Shown piece by piece: positions 8,294 through 17,500 of a stretch of DNA of 44,683 nt. The stretch lies in the NCBI GenBank assembly GCA_002887195.1, contig PJAB01000086.1, forward strand, positions 1 through 44,683, written 5' to 3'. The position numbers and the translations under genes were made by a program. Numbering within the stretch: position 1 is the first letter of the stretch; each line of letters opens with the position of its first letter. The notes below the pieces were generated by a model, which saw only the letters and a program-made list of their open reading frames with translations, did not search any database and had not been told where the DNA came from. Origin of the DNA: Chrysochromulina parva. Lineage: Eukaryota > Haptophyta > Prymnesiales > Chrysochromulinaceae.

Positions 8294-9787
8294 ATGAAGC
8301 GCACGCTGCAGCTGAAGATGGTGGACGCGCGGAAGCACAGCGAGGCCAAGCTTGCCCGCATGGCCGATATCGTGCGGGAGCGCGTGCGTCGTGAGCGGCG
8401 CGAGGCGGCCGAGGCGGAGAAGAAGGCGGCGGAAGAGGAGAAGCGTGCCAAGGCCATGCCGCACGTCAATGGGATCGCCAAGGCCGACGAGTCCGGGCCA
8501 CCGTTGGTTGTGAAGACCGAGTCCGGGCTGGTCGTGAAGACCGAGTCCGCAGGCTCCTCGGGCGCGCCGGCCACGCCGGCGCCGCCCAAGGAGCCCGAGC
8601 CGAAGAAGGTCGAGCCGCCGAGCGACGAGGCCATTGCGGAGATGCAGGAGGAGCTCGAGACGCTGCAGCACAAGAAGCACCTGCTCTTCGTGAAGCTCAA
8701 AGGTATGCTCAAGGAGGAGGAGGAGCAGAAGGCCGCCGCCGCCGCCGCCGAGGCCGAGCGTCGCGAACGCGAGCAGCAGCGCGTCGAGGAGCAGGAGCGC
8801 GAACGCGAGCAGCAGCGCCTCGAGGAGGAGGAGCGAAGATACCTGGGCAGCGGCGCCGGCCCGAGGCCGGCACGTAGCAGCTCGTGCAGCAGTCTGCAGA
8901 GCAGCAGTATTGGCCGGCGCGACTCGTTCGACATGCGCGAGCTACCCCAGGATCCGCGCGACGTCGGCCCGGGTTCCAGCGGTGGTGGTTCGTGCTCGTC
9001 GTCCATGTGGCCCCCACGGCTGGGCGGGGGCTTCGGCGGCGGCGGGCCGGGCGGCGGTGGCGGCCGCCCGCCTGAGAGGATGCCCAGCGGCAGCTGCACC
9101 AGCAGCTACCACGCCCCACCCCTAGGCCACCAGCTCAGCTCCAACGGCTATCGCGCGCCTCTGAGCGCTCCGTTTGAGCCTCGCGTCGGCGTCGTCGGCG
9201 GCGGCGGCGGCGGCGGCGGCGGCGACCCGCGCGACCTACGCGACGCGCCGCGCGACCTGCGCGGCGATCCGCGCAGCGATCCACGCGATGCAACGCGAGA
9301 TCCACGTGGCGACCCGCGTGGTGGCGCAGGCTACTCATGCTGGGGCGCGCGTCCCTCATCATGCTCCTCGTCGTGCATGGGTGGCTCCTCGTATGGATCG
9401 GCCAGCGGGTATGGCGTCGGCGGCGGCGCTATGTGGGGCGTCGACAACGGCGGCCCCGGCGGCGGTGGCGGCGACCCGCGTGGCGACGACCCGCGGCGCG
9501 GAGGGATCTTGACGAATCTTGACGACCCGCGGCGCGGAGGGCCGCCACCGCCGCTGCCACCGTACAAGAGCTGCGGCAGCCTAGGACCCCCGCCCGCTGA
9601 CGGCGGGTACAAGGGCGCCGGCCCCCCCATGGCGCAACGATATCCGCCCGGCCCGCGCAGGGAAGAGGGCCCCGGCGGGCGCGGCATGCCCCCTTCTGGG
9701 CGCGGAGGGCCGCCGCCGATGGGTGGCTACGGGCAGGGCAGTGGTGGTTACGACCCGCAGGGCTTTCGCGGGAACGGCTGGCGCTAA
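8294..9787 (+). CDS. GPS2-like corepressor subunit with Gly/Arg-rich tail
   Basis: 497 residues from the ATG at 8294 (a GTG at 8258 is in frame). An N-terminal basic helix (MKRTLQLKMVDARKHSEAK) is followed by a charged coiled coil. The segment MQEELETLQHKKHLLFVKLK (about 117-136) and the following GMLKEEEEQK match the signature of G-protein pathway suppressor 2 (LQEKLSALQEEKHQLFLQLKKVL-type), the coiled coil by which GPS2 enters the NCoR/SMRT-HDAC3 corepressor. Residues about 200-497 are low-complexity: Ser-rich patches, poly-Gly, and many DPR/DPRG/DPRD units, resembling disordered RNA-binding or condensate-forming tails. Two short KTES repeats (VVKTESGLVVKTES) precede the signature. The match is a short motif plus overall layout, so the family call is moderate. 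Confidence 0.6.
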   Translation: MKRTLQLKMVDARKHSEAKLARMADIVRERVRRERREAAEAEKKAAEEEKRAKAMPHVNGIAKADESGPPLVVKTESGLVVKTESAGSSGAPATPAPPKEPEPKKVEPPSDEAIAEMQEELETLQHKKHLLFVKLKGMLKEEEEQKAAAAAAEAERREREQQRVEEQEREREQQRLEEEERRYLGSGAGPRPARSSSCSSLQSSSIGRRDSFDMRELPQDPRDVGPGSSGGGSCSSSMWPPRLGGGFGGGGPGGGGGRPPERMPSGSCTSSYHAPPLGHQLSSNGYRAPLSAPFEPRVGVVGGGGGGGGGDPRDLRDAPRDLRGDPRSDPRDATRDPRGDPRGGAGYSCWGARPSSCSSSCMGGSSYGSASGYGVGGGAMWGVDNGGPGGGGGDPRGDDPRRGGILTNLDDPRRGGPPPPLPPYKSCGSLGPPPADGGYKGAGPPMAQRYPPGPRREEGPGGRGMPPSGRGGPPPMGGYGQGSGGYDPQGFRGNGWR

Positions 9788-10189
9788 CCGCGCTGGCCGT
9801 GCTGTGCCGTGCAAGTTAACGCCGCGGGCCATGGCAGGGATATGACAGGGCGGTTGAGCATGTGTGCATAACTGTCCGATGTCATGTAGTGCTGCAACGC
9901 GGCAATCGCAATCTCGTTCTCGAGATGTGGGCGATCCGTGCCACGCGGCCCCGGCGCCGCGCGAATACAGGGTACCCTACACTGCACCAAGTGCGTAACA
10001 TTCGGTCTAGAGCTCTCATAATGCCGATGCATTTGTTATATTGTTCGTACGGCTACGCGCTCGTACTGTTGTGGGTCATGACGTTACTTGTAACTTGACG
10101 TATACCATTGCGCGTGATTCTTGTACTGTGCTCGGCTGTGGACCGCGCTCTGCCTCCGGTTACTGAGGGCGCGGCGGTCCGCCTCCCGG
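9788..10189. other. Convergent intergenic, 402 bp
   Basis: 3' regions of the GPS2-like gene and the signal-peptide TPR gene. The stretch 9990-10110 is AT-richer than its surroundings. No RNA gene or repeat recognised. Confidence 0.5.
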
Positions 10190-11257
10190 TCACGATCTTG
10201 GTATTGAGCGTGCCAACAGGCTGCCCAGGTCCGAGACCAACAATGCCACAAGCCCTGCTGTCTCGCTCGGTAGCGATACCGCCTGCGTCTCGGCCACCGA
10301 CTCGGCCACCGAGAGCTTCTCATTCAGCTTCTGCTCAGCAAGCGCGGCTCGCACTTGACGATGCAAGGCCTCGAGCGCTTCGTGTAGCTGCGCCAGGTTG
10401 CTCGGGCTGCGTGCTGTGCACGTCAAAACGGGCCTGGGACATGGGGCGCTCCACTCTCGTGCCCCACGCGCAGCACTCTCGTCTGGATCCACGCCTCGAG
10501 AATCCCACGTGCAGCGTTTAGCACGACGCCCATCAGAGGGACGGTCGTCCGCCTCGGCAGCTTCTGCAGATTGCTCAGCACGACGCCCATCAGAGGGACG
10601 GTCGTCCGCCTCGGCAGCTTCTGCAGGTTGCTCAGCACGACATCCATCAGAGGGACGGTCGTCCGCCTCGGCAGCTTCTGCAGGTTGCTCAGCCAGCGGT
10701 GTCTCCATCGCGGGGCTCGTCGCTGCGGTCGTGCCGAGCAGCTCCTCAAGCAGCTCCGTCGCCGGCTCAAATGAAGGAGAAAGCTGCTGGCAGCGGCGAA
10801 GCGCGCTGATGGCCTCTGTCTCACGGTCGAGTAGCTGCAGCGCGAGCGCGCTGTTGAACTCGGCGTGCGCTTCCAAGCCAGGCGGCCACTCTTTCAATCT
10901 GAGCGCCGAGCGGTAGTGCGCCAGCGCCTCCTCTGGGTGGTCCTCGAGGGTGCTCCACACCGATGCGATGTTCATGTGAGCTTCGGCAAGATTAGGCAGG
11001 AGAGCGAGCGCAGCTTCATAGTATTTGAGAGCTTCGCGTGGCCGATCCAACGAACGCGCCGTCAAACCCAGGTAGAAGAGTGGTTCGTGGCGAAATGGAT
11101 GCTCTCTGGCCGCCTCACGATATTTCGAGTGTGCTTCCTCGAATGCCCCAGCCTTTCGCAATGCATCGGCCACGCTCAAACTGGCGGCGAGCGCTTCGCT
11201 CTGATCAGGACGAGCTGCCGCGCTCGAGAAGAGCAGGACGCACAAGAGGCCCGGCAT
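10190..11257 (-). CDS. Signal-peptide TPR protein with 19-aa repeats
   Basis: 355 residues from the ATG at 11257, chosen because it starts a clear signal peptide, MPGLLCVLLFSSAAARP; the long upstream extension of the open frame is antisense to the next gene. After the signal, residues about 25-165 carry four TPR units (for example FLxLGLTARSLDRPREALKYY and ALLPNLAEAHMNIASVW), so the TPR part should lie in the secretory pathway. Residues about 185-245 are three 19-residue tandem copies of AEQPAEAAEADDRPSDGRR. A short coiled coil (about 285-325) and a weakly hydrophobic C-terminus follow. Role unknown; lumenal TPR proteins often scaffold enzymes. Divergent from the rhodopsin gene with 324 bp between. 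Confidence 0.7.
   Translation of the reverse strand: MPGLLCVLLFSSAAARPDQSEALAASLSVADALRKAGAFEEAHSKYREAAREHPFRHEPLFYLGLTARSLDRPREALKYYEAALALLPNLAEAHMNIASVWSTLEDHPEEALAHYRSALRLKEWPPGLEAHAEFNSALALQLLDRETEAISALRRCQQLSPSFEPATELLEELLGTTAATSPAMETPLAEQPAEAAEADDRPSDGCRAEQPAEAAEADDRPSDGRRAEQSAEAAEADDRPSDGRRAKRCTWDSRGVDPDESAARGAREWSAPCPRPVLTCTARSPSNLAQLHEALEALHRQVRAALAEQKLNEKLSVAESVAETQAVSLPSETAGLVALLVSDLGSLLARSIPRS
10521..10691. repeat. 57-bp tandem repeat, three copies
   Basis: Copies begin at 10521, 10578 and 10635 with few differences and encode the 19-residue acidic repeat of the TPR protein. High identity suggests recent expansion. Confidence 0.9.
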
Positions 11258-11581
11258 GAAATTTTGGCGGTGCGACGCGCGGCGGGAGCGAGCGAGCGAG
11301 CGAGCGCCGCTCGGACACCCTCGGCGCTCCGCATTTTTTGAAAATGTCCGCAAAGGAATTCGCTCAGGTGTGAACGAATTAGATAAAAATGTATCTGCCT
11401 TTTCGAGATACGAGCAAGGTGCCACAGCAAGCCTGAAAAACTTCACACCGATTTTTCCGTGAGGAATTTTTTCCTTCGACTGGACAACCTCGGCACGTGA
11501 GGAGTGACCTCGACGTGCTGTGACCTCGCTTTCAGGCCGAGAAGGCCTTGAGTGACCGTGCTGAGCTTTATTGTGGTTGCC
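11258..11581. promoter_or_regulatory. Shared upstream region, TPR and rhodopsin-kinase genes
   Basis: 324 bases between divergent start codons. More A/T than average, with runs such as CATTTTTTGAAAATG near 11333 and GGAATTTTTTCC near 11463. No named element is clear; it probably holds both promoters. Confidence 0.45.
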
Positions 11582-14500
11582 ATGGAGACGAAGGTCGTAT
11601 CGGAGCCCAGAGGAGCGGAGGTTGAGAGCGAGCCAGGCGCAGAGTTTCAACCACTCCTGTGGGATGTTGATGTCGGTCGTCGCCTTTGTACGGGGACCGT
11701 GGTTGCATATTTGAGCCTTTTTGCACTCGTCACTTCCTCGCTGCACACCTGCGGCAACCCTGACTCGACTCAGAAGTCAAGCTGCTTTGGTGCTGCTGCG
11801 ATGATGCTGACGGCGTTCGCCATGACCAGGCTGCCATGGCGTCGTGAGAAGAATGCAACCTGGGCGCGCTCTTGTACGCATGTCACCATCTTTGTCTCTG
11901 CTGCTACCAACGTGGCAATCGGTCTGGGCATGTCACCAGTCTGCGTCGACATGATGACAGGGCGGCAACACTACATGCTGCGATGGGTTGAATGGAGCGT
12001 CCTATCGTTCACGATGACCTTTGCGACGGAGTCAGCCGCTGCGGCCAGCAGCAAGACTGCATTGCGCACGGCATTGACACAAAGTGGGAGCACATTGTGT
12101 GGCTTGCTATTGCCTCTTTGCCGCAGCAGGGTCGTGTGGATCGCTGTCGCTATCATCTCATTTGCACTTTACATCTTCATCTTTTGGCGCGTCTACGACC
12201 ATTGGCTGAACTTCCAGAACGCCAAAGCCTACGAGTCGCGAACTTCTATGCGGCGGCGGTCCATGGAGTTGTCTTTTTACCTCATCTCAGCGTGCGCAGC
12301 CACCTGGTCAGGCTTCGTGGTGATCTGGTCCGCCGATGCCCTTTTGTACGGCGTGTTTGGCGTGCCGCGCGGCCCATTCGACTTCTCATTCTACTGGGAC
12401 CTTTTCATCGATGTCTTAGCCAAGCTGGTGTATGCAGATGCCATCGAGTCGAGCGCACCCCTGCTCAAGATCCGCTTCTCTTTGGACGCCCTCGAGACCG
12501 CCGGTGAGCTGCGCCGCCTCTTCGACAAAGCCAACGCGCCGATCTTCGGCGTCGACGACCAGTGCCGCGTTGCCGAGTGGAACGAGAAGGCGACGTCGAT
12601 CACTGGCTACTCGGCACGCGAGACGATCGGGCAGGACCTTGTGGAGCGATTCGTCGCGCCTGAAATTCGCGCTTCCGTACGCCGTGTGCTGCAGAAAGCC
12701 CTGCGCGGGCATGAGACGTCCAACTTTGAGCTAGTCCTTGTCGACAAGGCTGAGAATCGTGTGAGGGTGCTGCTCAACGCGACGACACGTCGCAATGTTG
12801 ATGGCGCCATTGTCGGCGTCGTGGGTATAGGGCAAGACGTCACTGAGATGCGCAAGGTAGAAGACAAGGCGCGCCAGTATGCAGGAGCTTATTCGGAGCG
12901 GCTGTTGCGGAGCTTTGATCTCTCTCTTGATCTCGTCACGCAGATTGATTTTGCCAAGGAGAACGCCCCGTCCATCTATTACGCCTCACCTTCGTTCAGG
13001 GCGGTGCTTGGCCACTCACCCCACGACGTGCTCGGCGACTGCGCCCAGCTGGAGATGCTCTTCTCAACTCAGTCGCTAGAGCTCCTGCGCTTGTTCATTC
13101 AGCAGATGCGCTCCGGCAAAGACGGCGTGACAGTCGAATACCCGATGCTCCACATCGACGGCCACGAAGTGTGGTTTGAGCACAAGGCCTCACGACACCC
13201 AGAAAACCCAGACTGTGTGATCGTGGTTTCACGAGACATCACCGATAGACGAGAAAGGCATCGATTAGAAGTGGAGAACGCACGCCTGTCTGCCGCGCGC
13301 GAGCGCGACATCGAGGCGATGCATTTCCTCTCGCATGAGCTCAAAAACCGCTTCGTGGCGGTGCGGAGCTGCCGTCTTCCTCGCACCCCCGCCTTCGCAT
13401 CGTGCTTCCTCTCCTTTCATAAACCCCTTTTCCAACTCATGCCCGGCCGATATCTCTGACCCATACAATATCTGGCCCATTTCCTGCCCGCGCAGATTCG
13501 TGGTCTCACGGAGAGCGCACAACTTTCTGTCGCCGAGTACGCGCCCAACCTGCTCTCTGCGCCTCACAACGTTCGTGAGGTCTTCTCAGACACGCTCGCT
13601 GGTATCGATCGCGGAATCTTCCTTTGCATGAATCAGGGGATCGCTCTGCAGCTCGCGCACGAAACTTACCGGCCGCACGCGACCCATGTCGACCTGCGCT
13701 CAGCGCTGCAAGCGGCGAGTGGCCGGCGTGCCGAAGTGTCCGTCGATCCAGAGCTGCCTGAGCTCGTACACCTCGACATGAACCTCGTGATGCATGTGCT
13801 CGAAAACTTCATCACGAACGCCGTCAGGTATGGAGCCGTGCAGTCGCGCATCACACTACATGCCAAGCGCCAAGCTGGCAGGCTGTGCTGCGAGGTCATC
13901 AACATGCCTGGGGTGCGCCACCGGGAGGCTCGCACCCGATACGGCGACACAGAAGCCTCCGCTAAGATCGAAGCCGAACTTGCCGAAAACAGTAGTAGGC
14001 TGCAGCGTGATGCGACGAGCACCGGCAACGGCCTGCGCATCGCGCGCAAGTGCACGCTCCTGCTCGGCGGCGAATTGACTCTGCACTTTCTGGCGGACAG
14101 AGTCGTTGCGGCGATCACGTTGCCGCTGAACGTACTTGAAACCAACGTCAGGCTGTCGATCCCAGCCGGGTTGCGAGTAGCATCACTCGACGATGACGAT
14201 GTCATTCGCCGTCTCGATGTACGCTTATTTGCAAAGCTCGGGATCGACGCCCATGTGCGAGGCGCCACGCCGGAAGAGATCCTAGGATTCCCCGCCTTCG
14301 TTGCCAGCCTAGACCCACAACCTCACCTCGTGCTCCTTGACCAAATGCTCGACCATCCTCTCACGGGCGACCCTCTTGCCAGAGGCACGGATCTTGTGGC
14401 GCCTCTGCGCGCCGCCGGCTTCACCGGAAGGATCGCCATCAAATCTGCCAATCAGTCCTCCGCAGAGCGGGCCGAGTACCTCGAGAGCGGTGCTGACGGC

Positions 14501-17500
14501 TCACTTGACAAGGCGCTGCAAGGAGAAGCCTTCGCCCGCGAGCTCGCCGCGATTGTGCACAGGACGACGGCGCAACGCGTCGAGCCCATAGCGGTGAATG
14601 TGCTCGGCGCTCTGATGACCTTTGATGACCTCTGATGACCTCCGATGACCCTCTGATGACCTCTGATGACCTCTGATGACCTCGCTCCATTGGATATCGC
14701 AGGTGAATGTGCTCGGCGCGGTGGACGTGCTCGACGCCAAAGAGCAAGTGAGTCTCTTCCAAACGCGAGCTGCATCCCTCGCCCAAGCAGCCAGTGACCG
14801 CTACGCAGATGGCAGCCTCGACCGCGCGTGGAACTGCGCGCATAAGCTCAAAGCCCTGGCGAGCCTCGTAGGTGCCGTGCCCCTTTCCGAAGCGTGTGAA
14901 GCCCTTCGGTCACTCAAGGGGGCCGCTGCGTGGAGCCAAGGACTCAAGAATCTACATGAGGAGACTCAGCGGGCGCTGATGGGTCTTGCCGCCCTGGGCT
15001 TTCTGGAGGACAGCCCTTTGGCGCCTCTTTGGTGTCCTCACGACTCCCAGTGGCCTCTGTCGAAGGAGCAACTGACGTCTCTCTTGACAGAGGCTGCTGC
15101 GATGCTAGAGGCGCTGCGGCCGTCTCTCTCGTGTCTCTCTTCGGACTTGCCTCTCGACGCGGACGCCCTCATCAACGTGAGGCACCGCCTGCACAAGCTA
15201 GCGGGGGCGTGCGAGACGCTTGGCGCCCAGCGCCTTGGGCAGCGTGCCCGCAAGTACGCGGCCAAAGAAGTGCTCGGTAAGTCGGAGTATGATGATTTGG
15301 AAGCGGTGCTCAGAGCCACTTTTGGAGCACTGGAAGCTTCCAGCTCACGCGCCGCAACCAGCTGCAACGAGACGACGATCGAGACGACGATCGTTCACGA
15401 AGCGCAGCCGACGCTCTCGAAACCGAGAACACTGGATGGTTTCTCCGCGCCTGAGACTCCTAGTACTGGCAAAGAAGTCGAGGATGAATCGGCTGTGAAG
15501 ACCCAACGTTGCACTCGTCATGAGCCTTTTGTATGCGTGGGCATCGATGATGATCCTGTGTGCCGGGTATTGATTCAGATGGTCCTTCAGGAGCTGAGCC
15601 CCGACGTGAGTGTCACGCTGGGCGCGACGCGTAGAGAGCTGCTGTGCGTGGTCGACATGGCGCTCGGTCGCTGCAGTGTGCACATGCGGCCCATTCCATC
15701 GAGCCAGCAGCGCGCCGTCGATCTGATGATCATAGACCAGCATCTGCTCAGTGACGATGGCCACGTGATTTTGGGGACTGAGCTGGCTGCCGATCTGCGG
15801 ACGCAGGGCTTTGAAGGGATCATATGCATCCTGAGTAGCGCCAGCCGCGCAGAGCTCGAAATTCTCGAGGCCCATCCCGCCGTGGACCTGGCACGAGGCA
15901 AAGGCCAGATCACCAGCGAGCTGACCACGGAGCTCAAACGGCACCTCGCGGCGCGGAAGAAGGGTCAGCAGTTCAGCAGCGACGGCAGAGGGAACGGTGG
16001 CATCGCGAGAGGCAGTTGCGGTGGCGGTGCGAACAGTGCCAGTGGATGCGGAAGGGGCGATTGCAGCAGCAGTGGTGGCATCGGCGGTGGCGGCATTGGG
16101 GGCAGCAGTGGGGGATGCAGTGGGGATATTATTGGTGGCAGCGGCGGCAGCGGTGGTTGTGGACATGATCTCCACGTCAGGGCCGATAAGCTGACACACG
16201 AAGACTGCTATGCAGCGCCGTTGCAGCACCTCTTGTCTGACAGCGACTACCTCGCCAGCTCAGCTAAACGAGAACTCGACGGCAAGCGCGACGACGAGAT
16301 TGTCGAGGATGAGCTCTCCATCCCTGTGAATGTGAATGTGAATGTGAATGAGCTCTCCATCCCTGTGAAACTCATGCATCAGCTGCTAGACTCATTGCAA
16401 GAAAGTCTATTGGGCTTTGATGCTCACGGCCTGTCTTGGGCTCACGGCGCAGAGCACATTCACAGACTTTCAGGGGCAGCCGCAGTGCTTGGTCATTACG
16501 AGCTCGTGCACGCCGCACGTCAGCTGGAAGCTGTGCCGACAAGAGAGAGCTTACAGGCCGTGCACAATGCCCTTGACAGTCTTCGGCTTGCCTCTCGCGT
16601 CGACCAGGCGCTGCCATTCGTTCCCACAAGCGCCAACACGTGTGTCAGCTGCCACGAGCCTCTGCTCTGTGATGGACGCTCGTGGCGTCTACAACTCTCA
16701 TGCTCTCACTGCTGCCACTTCGTGTGCATGCTGAAGAGTGTGGAGCTTGGTCACCACGCGTGTCCTCTGTGCACCATGCCTCTCGGGTCTTTGCACCGTG
16801 TGCATTCAGACGAGGCCTTAGAGGAGCTCGTGCCCGCACAGCTGCGGTGCGTGGGTCTCTCTGCCGATCCGTTGTGGCGCAGCTTGCACGGTCACACGTT
16901 TGCGCTGCTGGATGTGGACGCGATATGCCTGGGCGAAACTGAAGAGGAAACGGAGTCGTTCGTTGAAGTCGCAGCTGGGCTTGGAAAATCAACGCCGTGG
17001 CGGCCAGCGGATGCGGTCTTGCTTGACTCACACGTGGGCACGGACAGCGCGGCCGAGCTTGCAGTGAAGCTACGAGCGGCCCACTTTCAAGGCGTTATCT
17101 GCGTGCTGACGGCGCTGCCGCGCGAGGCGTGTCATGCACTCGAAGCAAGCGTCCCCGAAATCGACCTCGTGCTTCGCAAGGGGATCCCGCCGAGACTCCT
17201 CGGAGCTCGCCTGCGGCTCTGCTTAGCGGCCAAGCGCCAAGCAAGAGCCGCCGAAAGCAAAAGAGGCCCGAGCGCTCCAAGTGAGTCATCAGACCACGTC
17301 CAGGAGGCGCGTGCCACAAGTGCTCTGGCTGAGCCTGCAGCGAAAGCAATAGATGTCGAGTACCGCAATGACGTCGAGATGACCTCTGATGTCGCTCTTG
17401 CCACACCTTTGATTCTTGGAAGGGGTGGCCAATCATCTGCGACTGTTGTTGAAGCGATTCACTTGCATCCGCGCGATGAATTGCTTCCAAAGCCCTCAGA

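Noticed and set aside
14604..14690. Intronic box C/D snoRNA, because TGATGA and CTGA words match C and D boxes
   Set aside because: The words repeat every 10 bases with no room for guide sequences or a closing stem. Tandem branch-site-like modules explain them better.
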